Below, one piece after another: positions 1 through 7,580 of a stretch of DNA of 8,245 nt. Source of the DNA: an uncultured Oscillospiraceae bacterium. GTDB taxonomy: Bacteria > Bacillota > Clostridia > Oscillospirales > Acutalibacteraceae. Location of the stretch: positions 1 through 8,245 of the forward strand of contig USBP01000051.1 of assembly GCA_900552985.1 (NCBI GenBank), in the 5' to 3' direction. A program made the position numbers and the translations under genes. Every line of letters begins with the position of its first letter. The stretch's first letter is position 1. The notes beneath the pieces were generated by a model. That model ran no database searches and was not told where the DNA came from. It saw only the letters and a program-made list of their open reading frames with translations.

Positions 1-16
1 GCGCGTTGCAATGGTT

Positions 17-2554
17 TTATACATTTGCCTCTTCCAGCTTTTGCTTTGCCTGTGCGTAGCGCTCCTTGATCTCGGAGAAGCGTCCATAATTCTCCGCCTG
101 CCGCAGGGTGCGCACGGCATCCAGCCACGGCTTTGCGGAGCGGTTGAAGGCGAGGTGGTTATTCTGCTCGTCGCGGATGGCGCGGTTGAGCGCGGCGAAT
201 TTCTGTTTCATCTCTCTGATTTCCGCCTTGACGGCTTTGACACCTGCCTCGTCCTTTGACTCCTTGGCTGCAAAGAGCTTCTTGTAGATCAAATCCTCCT
301 GCTCATTATACTGCTCCTCTGTAGCGAACAGTTCCTCGAGCTTTTCGGTGCCCATGAGCTCCAGCTCCGCCTTGCCGTCATAGTATTTTTTCTGGTACTT
401 GCGGGCTGTGATGCGCTTGCGGTTAAAGTCGATGAGGTATTTGCGCAGTTCCTTTTCCTCCTCTGTGCGGTGCGGAAGGCTCTTGGCCTTGCGCAGCTCC
501 GCACGCAGCTCGCTGACGGTAGCGTTGCCCAGCCCAGTCAGACCGCCATCAACGATTTTTTGGGCGCAGGCAACCTGTGCCTTGCCGAGCTCGCGGTCAA
601 AGCGGTCCATCTCGCGCAAAACGAACGGCGCCATCTTGATCTGTGCGTTGCGCTCTGCCGCCGCCCGGTAATCAGCCTTAGCAGCCTTGATTCGCTCCTT
701 ATCCCTGGCGTGGCGTGCCTGCTGATAGGAGGCCTTAGCGGCCTTGATCCGGGCCTTATCCCTGGTGCGGCGCGCGGCCCGATAGGCATCCTTGGCAGCC
801 TCAATCTGCGCCTCGTCCCTCGCGCGGCGCGCGGCCTTGATCTCCTCTTTGGAGAGCTTTACAGGCGTCTCCTTTTCCAGCTGGCGGGCGGTTTCTACCA
901 TATCCACAACCTCAACCAGGTTGCTATCCGTAAGGGTACCGTTGCCGAAATCCTCAAAGAACGCGCGGATCTTGAGCACTTTGATGATGGCCTGTTGCTT
1001 GAGCTCCGTCAGGTCGTAGAAGAAATACGGGATCACGTTGACAATTGCGCCCAACACGGAGACAAAGATTAGCATACCAACCATTTGGGAGAGAATATCC
1101 GGGTCATACAGGGAGAAATAGGAGATATCCACACTGCCGCTGGCGAGGGCGTCGTTGATGACTTGGCCCACCTGCGCGCCGTTGGGTAGCACACGGTTCA
1201 TCACGGTGGCGTCGTTCATCACCTGCCGGGCAATCGTCTCATTGATGCCGAATTTTTCATACAGCAGCGGGAGCACGCCGCTCGTCGCGAGGGTGACGAT
1301 ACCGCCGAGCGCCGTGATGGTGGAGAACATGCCGTCAATACGTTCGCCGGAGACATACTGCTGGTAATCGCGGATATCGGCCTGGATGGTCGGGGTCAGA
1401 ATCTGAGCAAAGGCGTTCATCAGAGCGTTGATCCAGAAGCAGATGACCAGCAGCACCAGGCTGTTCATCAGCGGGTACATCAGGGCGATAAAGACCACGT
1501 TGAGCACGTTGGTCATGATCAGCACGCCGCGTTTACCCCACTTGCGGATGCAGAACGGGGAGGCCACCATACCCACGAAGCCGGCCGTCTGGCAAAAGAG
1601 CGTGATGAGGGAGTATTGCGGGCCGGTGCAGACGCCGCCGTAGTTGTACAAATACTGGAGCATGGTCGTGACGGCGGATTCCAGAAAGCCGAGCCATCCT
1701 GCCAGTGCAATGACCCAGAAGTACTTATTGCGCACAACCTCGCGCAGGGAATCCATAAACTTGATTTGGATGATGTGCGTCTTGGCCTGAACGATTTTTT
1801 CCTTCGTATTTGTGTAGACAACGATGCACAGCACAATGCCCAGAATGCACAGCGGCGGATAGATGTACCGGTACAGACGGATATCATACATGTTGTCGTT
1901 GGTAAACCAGCCGGCAAACAGCGGCATGGCCAACCCCATGATGGAGGGCGCAATCGAGTAGACAACGCCCTTGATGGAGGCGACGTCCGTGCGCTCTTTC
2001 GAGTTCGGGGAGAGCACGTGCAGCAGGTTGTCATACGACTCATAGAAGAAATAATAGAAGAAATTCTGCGCAAAGTTAAACAGCAGCACAATCGCGCATG
2101 TGGCGATATAGCCCTTTGTGTGGCCGAAGAGCTCCCCGCCGCCGAACAGATTGTCCAGCTTATCGTATGGGAACCATACGAACGCAATGGTTAACAGTGC
2201 GCTCGGGATACCGGCCTTCACAATATAAGGGCGGTATTTTCCCTCTTTGCCGCGCGTGTTATCAATGATATTGGCGCGGATACCCGAGAGCGGGATATTC
2301 ACCAGTACGGAAATAACGTACAGCACATACATATCCATGGGCCGGATGCCGATGGTGTTGCCGATGAGCACGTTTGTTGTGGATAAAATGACGTTCAGCG
2401 CCATCACGGAGAGGAACCGGACGCCGATTCCGCCGCCGGCATACGCCACGATTTCCTTGAAGGGCATGTACCGGCCTTGTGGCGGTTCATTCCAGTAGAG
2501 GCGGATACTTGTCAGCAGATTTTTGGCTTTTGCCTTTATACCCGAGCTTTTCAT
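17..2554 (-). CDS. GPH-family sugar:cation symporter with long helical C-terminal tail
   Basis: Inner-membrane secondary transporter of the glycoside-pentoside-hexuronide:cation (MelB-like) family, 845 residues. Residues 1-513 form the membrane core with about a dozen hydrophobic segments. Family signatures are visible: MPFKEIVAYAGGGIG near residues 30-44, the cytoplasmic loop DNTRGKEGKYRPYI at 98-111, KERTD at 186-190, and ADIRDYQQYVSGERIDG at 392-408, which matches the family aD-x-x-DY-x-x-x-tG-R-x-G pattern. A loop of about 60 residues (432-490) sits before the last membrane segment. Residues 514-845 are a charged, helix-rich, presumably cytosolic tail containing 19-residue repeats (572-634). 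It does not resemble the IIA domain found on LacS-type members. The frame is open up to 2686, but I chose the ATG at 2554 because GAGGG lies 7 bases before it and the open extension overlaps the sialidase gene. It lies 37 bases downstream of the sialidase gene, so co-transcription is likely. The substrate is inferred from that neighbour (sialylated or related sugar) and not visible in the sequence. Confidence 0.9.
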   Translation of the reverse strand: MKSSGIKAKAKNLLTSIRLYWNEPPQGRYMPFKEIVAYAGGGIGVRFLSVMALNVILSTTNVLIGNTIGIRPMDMYVLYVISVLVNIPLSGIRANIIDNTRGKEGKYRPYIVKAGIPSALLTIAFVWFPYDKLDNLFGGGELFGHTKGYIATCAIVLLFNFAQNFFYYFFYESYDNLLHVLSPNSKERTDVASIKGVVYSIAPSIMGLAMPLFAGWFTNDNMYDIRLYRYIYPPLCILGIVLCIVVYTNTKEKIVQAKTHIIQIKFMDSLREVVRNKYFWVIALAGWLGFLESAVTTMLQYLYNYGGVCTGPQYSLITLFCQTAGFVGMVASPFCIRKWGKRGVLIMTNVLNVVFIALMYPLMNSLVLLVICFWINALMNAFAQILTPTIQADIRDYQQYVSGERIDGMFSTITALGGIVTLATSGVLPLLYEKFGINETIARQVMNDATVMNRVLPNGAQVGQVINDALASGSVDISYFSLYDPDILSQMVGMLIFVSVLGAIVNVIPYFFYDLTELKQQAIIKVLKIRAFFEDFGNGTLTDSNLVEVVDMVETARQLEKETPVKLSKEEIKAARRARDEAQIEAAKDAYRAARRTRDKARIKAAKASYQQARHARDKERIKAAKADYRAAAERNAQIKMAPFVLREMDRFDRELGKAQVACAQKIVDGGLTGLGNATVSELRAELRKAKSLPHRTEEEKELRKYLIDFNRKRITARKYQKKYYDGKAELELMGTEKLEELFATEEQYNEQEDLIYKKLFAAKESKDEAGVKAVKAEIREMKQKFAALNRAIRDEQNNHLAFNRSAKPWLDAVRTLRQAENYGRFSEIKERYAQAKQKLEEANV
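684..845 (-). repeat. 57-bp in-frame tandem repeat within the transporter tail
   Basis: Copies begin at 684, 741 and 798, with a further partial copy head at 834. The first two full copies agree at about 42 of 57 positions by hand alignment, and the third copy is cut to 36 bases. In protein terms the period is 19 residues, with I-K/E-A-A-K-x-x-Y-x-x-A-R-x-x-R-D-K-x-R starting at residues 584, 603 and 622, and a 12-residue partial unit at 572. The units are very basic and Ala/Arg/Lys-rich, consistent with a continuous helix. Confidence 0.88.
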
Positions 2555-2591
2555 TCCTTTTCCCTCTTTCTCAAATTTATCGGCAGGCCTA

Positions 2592-3893
2592 CTACTCTTC
2601 CCCTTTGATCCAGGCCAGAGGAATCTCGCAGAACAAAATTTCCCTGCACTGTTCATCCGGCTCAAACAGAGCGCCAATATTCCCATTAGGCAGCTGTGTC
2701 AGCGCGCTGTAGACAAAGCTGCCCTCCTTGAGCAGGCGGTGATAGGGGAAGGTCTCGCCGGCGTCCTCCGAGAGGCGGATGGTTCCGTTGCGGCGGCTGC
2801 TGCGGTCCGCCGGATTGAGCAGCACGACGAGCGGCTTTTCCGTGCCCTGCAGCTTGAGGACGGAGGTCTGGCAAACAGGCTGGGGGAGGCTGTCATCCCA
2901 ATGAAACTCCTCCCACGCTTCGCCGCCGTTATGGCTGTAGGCCACGGCGACACTCCGGCGGCTGTCGTGGTTGCGCATAAAAAATTTGAGCGTACCATCC
3001 TCCTGCTCAATGAGTTGGGCCTCCGTCAGCATGTCGGCGCTTTTGATCGTCCGGCTGTCCGCTTTTTGGCCGTTAATGAGCCGGGTGTTGTTCGGCGTTT
3101 CGCCAAGCTGCCATGTCGCGCCCTGATCGTCGCTGAAGATCGTGCAGCAGGAGAGCCGCAATGGGAATTTGCGGGTGCCGTAGTAAATGGGCACGACAAT
3201 CCGCCCCTGGTATCGCCCGTTGCGTATCACAATCCCACAGCCGGGCCCCGGGCCGATGAAGCTCATGTATCCCTGCTTGACCTGGGCGTTCAGAGAGCGG
3301 GGAGGGGACCATGTCAAGCCGTCGTCGTCACTGTAGCACATCATCAGCGTCGAAGTGCTTTCCTCCTTGAAAGCGCCGCCTGTATAAACGTTTCCAACCT
3401 GCTTCCCGGCCCTGGTCACGTCCCCCTCTGGTGAAACGAAATAAGGTGTGCTGCGGCCGTCCATGGTGCAGAGGCGGTCCTTTTTCAATAGGTATTTTCG
3501 GAATCTGCCTCTGACGATCCGGTTCCCGGCCGTATCCTCGCCCGTGCTGCAAACACTGTTGCGAATTCCGATGCCTGCGGGCGTATGGGAATAGTGCAGA
3601 TAAATCCTGCCGTGCTCCGCATCGTAGGTCATCACGGGGTCGATTGCGGCGGAGGAGCGCAGCTGCTTTTTGCCGTGCTCCCTGACAGCAAGAATAAACT
3701 CACCCCAGGTTTTTCCGCCGTCCGTGCTCCGGCGGACAACCTTGTCAATCCGGTTAGGATTGTCCATCCCGGAGCAATACCTGGCATCCGCACAGGCGAC
3801 AACCGTTCCATTTTTTGTGGTGACCATAGAGGGAATGCGGTAATATTGGGAAGGCCCGCCCTCCTGTGGCCCAAAAACAGTTTGAAACTCCAT
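2592..3893 (-). CDS. GH33 exo-alpha-sialidase, cytoplasmic
   Basis: Hydrolase removing terminal sialic acid from glycans (glycoside hydrolase family 33, six-bladed propeller), 433 residues. The N-terminal YRIP motif supplies the first triad arginine (R19). ACADARY gives the likely acid/base Asp36. Asp boxes are seen at 56-63 (STDGGKTW), 188-195 (SDDDGLTW) and 254-261 (SDDQGATW), with degenerate ones at 320-327 and 375-382. EAQLIE gives the likely Glu291. FMRN (R307) and SSRRNGT (R367 or R368) would complete the arginine triad, and FVYSAL gives the likely nucleophile Tyr395. Residue roles are assigned by family pattern. There is no signal peptide, lectin domain or cell-wall anchor, and the length matches a bare catalytic domain, so it should act inside the cell on imported oligosaccharides. 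The start is supported by AAAGGTGA 7 bases upstream. It is the first gene of a pair with the downstream symporter. A related ulosonic-acid hydrolase specificity cannot be excluded. Confidence 0.93.
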   Translation of the reverse strand: MEFQTVFGPQEGGPSQYYRIPSMVTTKNGTVVACADARYCSGMDNPNRIDKVVRRSTDGGKTWGEFILAVREHGKKQLRSSAAIDPVMTYDAEHGRIYLHYSHTPAGIGIRNSVCSTGEDTAGNRIVRGRFRKYLLKKDRLCTMDGRSTPYFVSPEGDVTRAGKQVGNVYTGGAFKEESTSTLMMCYSDDDGLTWSPPRSLNAQVKQGYMSFIGPGPGCGIVIRNGRYQGRIVVPIYYGTRKFPLRLSCCTIFSDDQGATWQLGETPNNTRLINGQKADSRTIKSADMLTEAQLIEQEDGTLKFFMRNHDSRRSVAVAYSHNGGEAWEEFHWDDSLPQPVCQTSVLKLQGTEKPLVVLLNPADRSSRRNGTIRLSEDAGETFPYHRLLKEGSFVYSALTQLPNGNIGALFEPDEQCREILFCEIPLAWIKGEE

Positions 3894-3996
3894 TGCTTTC
3901 TCACCTTTGCCGCGCCTTTTCGCCCTGCCCCCAATGAATTGCCTGTTAAGGTTTATGGCATTGTAAAGCGCCCATATTTAAAGACATTTATTATTT

Positions 3997-4026
3997 ATTT
4001 TAATATATCCTTTTAGGACTAATCAA
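3997..4026 (-). promoter_or_regulatory. Candidate sigma-A promoter for the sialidase-symporter unit
   Basis: Read on the minus strand, TTGATT (4026-4021) is followed after 18 bases by TAAAAT (4002-3997), about 100 bases upstream of the sialidase start. Both boxes are imperfect and the region is so AT-rich that chance matches are likely. This is offered only as the best candidate seen. Confidence 0.25.
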
Positions 4027-4056
4027 TACATAATATTATTTAATATCAAATAGGGA

Positions 4057-4098
4057 CACAGCCCCGCCGTCAAAGTTCCCTTTGAAAACGGAGCTGTG
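4057..4098 (-). terminator. Hairpin downstream of spoIVA, probable terminator
   Basis: A long imperfect stem: CACAGC (4057-4062) pairs with GCTGTG (4093-4098), CCGT (4067-4070) with ACGG (4088-4091), and CAAAG (4071-4075) with CTTTG (4080-4084), around a TTCC loop. In the spoIVA direction the stem is followed by CCCTATTTGATATT, which is AT-rich but not a clean T run. It lies about 125 bases past the spoIVA stop and before the sialidase unit. It could instead be a dispersed imperfect palindromic element. Confidence 0.45.
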
Positions 4099-4223
4099 CT
4101 GTCTCCTGCACGTCGGTGCTTTTTCCCTCCATATGTAAGCGGCTTTCCGCCTGGAGCTGGCAAATGGCTGCGTGCCGGGTATGAAAACGTTAGTGACAGG
4201 ATGTGATATATGCTTCGTGATGC

Positions 4224-5702
4224 CTATAGAATGATGCAGATTAAGCCGCTGCATCCTTCATTAATGACCTTCTCGATGGTTTCCTGCAGCTTCATGCGCG
4301 CGTCTGCCGGCATTCGGTACAGCTTGTTGTGCAGCCCCTCGTTGACCAGCTGATGCAGGGAGGTGCCAAAAATGTTGGATTCCCATATCTTTTCCGGGCT
4401 ATCCTCAAACTCCTTGAGCAGATACATGACCAGTTCCTCCGATTGGGATTCGGAGCCCACAATTGGCGCAACCTCCGTGGTGATATTGGCCCGCATCATG
4501 TGAATCGAGGGCGCTGAGGCGCGCAGCCGCACTCCGTAGCGGCCGCCCTGCTTCATGATCTCCGGCTCCTCGAGCGAAAGCTCGTCGAGCGTCGGCATCA
4601 CAATGCCATAACCGGTGGCCTCTACCTCGTCCAGCGCGTTTTTGACACGGTCGTAAGCTTTTTTGACCTGTGCAAGCTCCATCATGCAGTTCATCAGGCC
4701 CTGCTCGCTGTCGATTTCCAGCCCGGTGGATTCAGCAAGGATTTTATAGAATAGCGCCTGATCCATCATCACATTGATACGGGCGCTGCCTTCAGCCAGA
4801 TTCATGTGGGAAATCTGTGCCGATTCGATGTATTCGCATTCCGTCAGCCTTGCAACAAGGCGATTGACATCCCGCACGTGCGAGACGCTTGCCGCCGCCT
4901 CCTGCACGGCGCCATAGGCTGCCTTGCGCAGCCAGTGCTCCGGGTCGAGAGAAACCATCCAGCGCGGCATATCCAGAGAGATCTCCTTAACGGGAAACTC
5001 AAAGAGGATTTGTGACAGGACTTGACGGATCTCTTCCTCTTCCAATTCCAAACAGTTGACCGGCAGCACCGGTACGCCATATTTTTCTGTCATCTGGGAG
5101 GCGAGCGAACGTGCGTTATTTGTTTGTGGATACATACAGTTGAGCAGCACGATAAAAGGCTTGTTAAGCTCCTTGAGCTCGTTGATGACACGCTCCTCCG
5201 CCTCTTCATATTCGGCGCGGGGGATATCGCTGATGCTGCCGTCGGTTGTGATAACCAGGCCGATGGTCGAATGCTCGGAGATCACCTTGCGGGTGCCGAT
5301 TTCCGCGGCCATGTTGAAGGGAATTTCATGGTCATACCATGGGGTTTTTACCATGCGCGGCTGGTCGCCCTCGATATATCCCAGCGAGCTGGGCACGATG
5401 TAGCCCACGCAGTCGATCATGCGTACCTTGAAATGCGCCTGATCCGGCAGAGCGATCTCCACCGCATCCTCCGGGATGAATTTCGGCTCGGTTGTCATAA
5501 TCGTCCGCCCGGCTGCGGATTGCGGCAGCTCGTCTGTTGCGCGCTCCCGTTGGTAATCGCCCGTGATATTGGGCAGCACCAGCGTATCCATAAACCGCTT
5601 GATAAAGGTCGACTTGCCTGTGCGCACCGGCCCGACTACGCCGATATAGATATCCCCCTGTGTGCGTTCGGCGATATCCTGATAGATGTTGTGGCCTTCC
5701 AT
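4224..5702 (-). CDS. spoIVA: Stage IV sporulation protein A, spore coat basement ATPase
   Basis: Mother-cell protein that hydrolyses ATP to polymerise irreversibly on the forespore surface and form the platform for coat assembly. At 492 residues it has the same length as the Bacillus subtilis protein as I recall it. Visible features are the opening IYQDIAERTQGDIYIGVVG, the Walker A motif GPVRTGKST (24-32, Lys30), the sensor Thr pair in IMTTEPKF (Thr70/Thr71), Walker B MIDCVG (Asp97), PWYDHEIPF (121-129), the invariant EIGTRKVISEHSTIG stretch (134-148), and the hydrophobic C-terminal end NEGCSGLICIIL. The frame is open to 5759, but the ATG at 5702 is chosen because AAGGAGG lies 8 bases before it. 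An ATG at 5708 is too close to that site. It follows sipL by 29 bases, so the two are probably one transcript. Sigma-E control is expected from family knowledge, not read from the sequence. The gap to the next gene downstream is about 330 bases. Confidence 0.97.
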   Translation of the reverse strand: MEGHNIYQDIAERTQGDIYIGVVGPVRTGKSTFIKRFMDTLVLPNITGDYQRERATDELPQSAAGRTIMTTEPKFIPEDAVEIALPDQAHFKVRMIDCVGYIVPSSLGYIEGDQPRMVKTPWYDHEIPFNMAAEIGTRKVISEHSTIGLVITTDGSISDIPRAEYEEAEERVINELKELNKPFIVLLNCMYPQTNNARSLASQMTEKYGVPVLPVNCLELEEEEIRQVLSQILFEFPVKEISLDMPRWMVSLDPEHWLRKAAYGAVQEAAASVSHVRDVNRLVARLTECEYIESAQISHMNLAEGSARINVMMDQALFYKILAESTGLEIDSEQGLMNCMMELAQVKKAYDRVKNALDEVEATGYGIVMPTLDELSLEEPEIMKQGGRYGVRLRASAPSIHMMRANITTEVAPIVGSESQSEELVMYLLKEFEDSPEKIWESNIFGTSLHQLVNEGLHNKLYRMPADARMKLQETIEKVINEGCSGLICIIL

Positions 5703-5710
5703 ACACATAT

Positions 5711-5717
5711 CCTCCTT
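5711..5717 (-). promoter_or_regulatory. Ribosome binding site deciding the spoIVA start
   Basis: AAGGAGG on the minus strand lies 8 bases before the ATG at 5702 and only 2 bases before the in-frame ATG at 5708. It fixes the start two codons inside the M-C-M opening. It lies within the 29-base gap after the sipL stop codon. Confidence 0.9.
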
Positions 5718-5731
5718 ACTGTCCGCAATCT

Positions 5732-7267
5732 TTATATGCCCGGGATGAGCAGCATGCATTTTTCGGGAACCTGCTCGCCCTCCAGGTGGTTTTCACGCAT
5801 AATGGCTTCCACAGTGGTGTTGTATCGCCGTGCGATGCTCCATATGGATTCACCCGCATCTGAAAAATAGATCGTCAGGGCAGCGGAGGTGGAGCGCTTT
5901 GGCTGCTCCTCGTTGGGTGTGATTGAGGTAATCAGCCGCAGGCTGGTGGAGCAGAATACGGAGGATGCAATGTTCAGCTCGATACGCACCTCCATTTGAT
6001 CGCTTGTGTTGAGCACATAGTCGAGCGCCGTGACCTGTACGGTCGGATCACAGCGGATCTTCTGTGCATCCGACCGGAGCGCCCGCTGGTATTCGAAATC
6101 CACCGGCCGTTCTAGATAGTTGGGCTGCGCTTCATGATCCAATACCAGCATCGAGACTGTCGCAGTGCCGGAAATGGTGAGCATTCCATTCGTAAAGGCA
6201 GCGCTGGCGGAAAGATCGGAGCACCAGAGGTCGAGCACCTTGGTCACGCTTGTGCCAGAGAGGCTGATTGCTTTTTTGCACAGCGTCGTTTCGTTAAATA
6301 TTTCGATCAGTTGTGTGAGCTCCAGCCCTTTCTGTTCCAGCGAGAGCTCATATTGCGTGGAATAGGCGTCAGTGACAATGGGAGCCTCCAGCTCGCGGTA
6401 TGCATGCACGCAGGCACATACGCGCGCGCTCATGTCCAGAAGCCGAAGCTCGCCGGAGGAATCCGATTTCGGCGTAACCTCCAGCCCCATGACAACCAGG
6501 CGGATATCGCTGCCACAATCCTCATCAATGCCGTCTACCTCTATAATCTGGCTGATGGGCATGGTATGTTCAATGGTTTCCAGTTCATTTTCATTGGTAT
6601 CCGCGCAGTAAAGCGTGTTGATGGTCAGCTCGCCTTTGATCAGGCATTTATTCTGAATCACCTTGATATCCTGCGCAAGTGCGACGGCGTTGCTGCGGAT
6701 GATCTGACCTACAGGAGCTTTGCTTGGCCCAATTTCCAGCACCTCGTTGAGCGGGAACATCCGTTCCGCCAATCCTACGGCGCTGCTTGCCGGCTGCATT
6801 TTCTTCTGCATCTGAACGCCGCATCCCTCTACGCCTGCAATCAGGCTTTCCTCCCGCAGGGTGGTTACGGAGACATTCACTGAAACCGTGCCATGGATAT
6901 CCGCCCGCCTCTGGCTGACCGCGCGGCAGTTGACATATTCGGCCTTGAGGCGCACGCTGATACAGGGCGAAGAAGGCAGATTCTGCACTTCGACATATTT
7001 GGAGAAGGGCAGGTTTTGCTCAAAGCAGCGCACCCTGGCATTCTCCGCAACATAGATCAGGCGGATGAGCGCCGTCCCGTCCACTGTGATGCGCTCCCCT
7101 GAAACCTGCGTGCCGGTCATCCGCGGCGTAATCGTACATTTTAAAATCCGCAGGATGTCAGGGCAGTAATCCGGCAGCGTCAGGTCACTGTCGACCGGCT
7201 GCTCCATACTGCCTTCATATATCAGCTCGTTGACACAAACCGCTTGCCTGAGCACCTCAAAATCCAT
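5732..7267 (-). CDS. sipL: SipL-type spore morphogenesis protein, DUF3794 repeats plus LysM
   Basis: Clostridial spore coat protein that binds SpoIVA and localises it to the forespore, 511 residues. Three DUF3794/SPOCS-like beta-rich segments can be seen. The first is about residues 15-130, with LPDYCPDILRILK at 31-43 and ERITVDGTALIRLIYVAE at 58-75. The second is about 170-290, with KCLIKGELTINTLYCAD at 207-223. The third is about 305-440, with NGMLTISGTATVSMLVLD at 360-377. A C-terminal LysM domain spans about 464-511 (DAGESIWSIARRYNTTVEAI, ending in LLIPGI). In Clostridioides difficile the LysM domain of SipL is the SpoIVA-binding part. There is no signal peptide or membrane segment, in keeping with action in the mother-cell cytosol. 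The start is supported by AAGGAGAGG 8 bases upstream. The gene directly precedes spoIVA, which strengthens the assignment over other DUF3794-LysM proteins. Such proteins are sometimes labelled only as LysM or DUF3794 proteins. Confidence 0.92.
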   Translation of the reverse strand: MDFEVLRQAVCVNELIYEGSMEQPVDSDLTLPDYCPDILRILKCTITPRMTGTQVSGERITVDGTALIRLIYVAENARVRCFEQNLPFSKYVEVQNLPSSPCISVRLKAEYVNCRAVSQRRADIHGTVSVNVSVTTLREESLIAGVEGCGVQMQKKMQPASSAVGLAERMFPLNEVLEIGPSKAPVGQIIRSNAVALAQDIKVIQNKCLIKGELTINTLYCADTNENELETIEHTMPISQIIEVDGIDEDCGSDIRLVVMGLEVTPKSDSSGELRLLDMSARVCACVHAYRELEAPIVTDAYSTQYELSLEQKGLELTQLIEIFNETTLCKKAISLSGTSVTKVLDLWCSDLSASAAFTNGMLTISGTATVSMLVLDHEAQPNYLERPVDFEYQRALRSDAQKIRCDPTVQVTALDYVLNTSDQMEVRIELNIASSVFCSTSLRLITSITPNEEQPKRSTSAALTIYFSDAGESIWSIARRYNTTVEAIMRENHLEGEQVPEKCMLLIPGI

Positions 7268-7580
7268 AGGGGCTACCTCTCCTTCTCGGGACCGGCCGGT
7301 GAGCGCTGGCCGTTCCCTGATATTCGTTTCTATCCATCTATATTCACATCATGTCCCGCATATGATTGCGAAGGATGAAATGAACCGCAAACTTTCCTCC
7401 GGTTTCAAGGGAAGGCTGATAAACTTGCCGTTTGCAGAATGCAAGCAGCATCTGGGCATCCGTAAAATCCGTTACGGTGAAGCAAAATGATAGCCCTGCT
7501 GTGGATCGGGAAGAGGGAGATCTGCTTGGAGGAGAGCAAGGCCGAAAAGGAGGGGCGGGAGCCCGCTTCCATTTTGTGTG
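7268..7580. other. Intergenic region between sipL and the divergent tRNA operon
   Basis: I see no convincing gene. It holds the sipL leader on the minus strand, with a GC-rich self-complementary patch: palindrome ACCGGCCGGT at 7291-7300, and CGGCC (7293-7297) able to pair with GGCCG (7308-7312). A further short hairpin, GCGG-GAGC-CCGC, lies at 7555-7566. I looked for a sigma-E promoter for sipL. The best spacing match is GAATATA followed after 14 bases by AATATCAG on the minus strand around 7320-7347, and its -10 box is poor, so I do not call it. Confidence 0.5.

Larger units (their letters stand above)
3894..4223. other. AT-rich intergenic region between spoIVA and sialidase gene
   Basis: No convincing gene is present. 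The half nearest the sialidase gene (about 3961-4056) is very AT-rich and is where a promoter for the sialidase-symporter unit should lie. It also contains the short palindrome TCCTTTTAGGA at 4009-4019. The half nearest spoIVA holds the hairpin at 4057-4098. I looked for a catabolite (cre) operator and found only a poor partial match around 3961-3976, which I do not call. Confidence 0.6.

Noticed and set aside
470..1072. 200-residue plus-strand open frame opposite the transporter tail
   Set aside because: It is a shadow of the repeat-rich GC-biased tail on the other strand. Its own repeats simply mirror the 57-bp tandem repeat.
2555..2686. 44-residue N-terminal extension of the transporter frame
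   Set aside because: It overlaps the end of the sialidase gene, lacks a transporter-like sequence, and a good ribosome binding site (GAGGG, 7 bases) precedes the ATG at 2554.
3961..3976. Possible catabolite-repression (cre) operator upstream of the sialidase
   Set aside because: TTGTAAAGCGCCCATA places the central CG one base off the consensus, so the match is not good enough to call.
4036..4254. 72-residue minus-strand open frame across the spoIVA 3' end and its hairpin
   Set aside because: It contains the hairpin, overlaps spoIVA, and has no ribosome binding site or recognisable protein character.
5703..5759. 19-residue N-terminal extension of SpoIVA
   Set aside because: It overlaps the end of sipL, whereas AAGGAGG marks the ATG at 5702, and the resulting 492 residues match the family length.
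7344..7493. Minus-strand stretch reading FTDAQMLLAFCKRQVYQPSL and on, vaguely like the C-terminal part of MecA-type adaptors
   Set aside because: The resemblance is only a loose pattern over a short stretch. The upstream part of the frame is proline/arginine/serine-rich noise, and there is no start signal.
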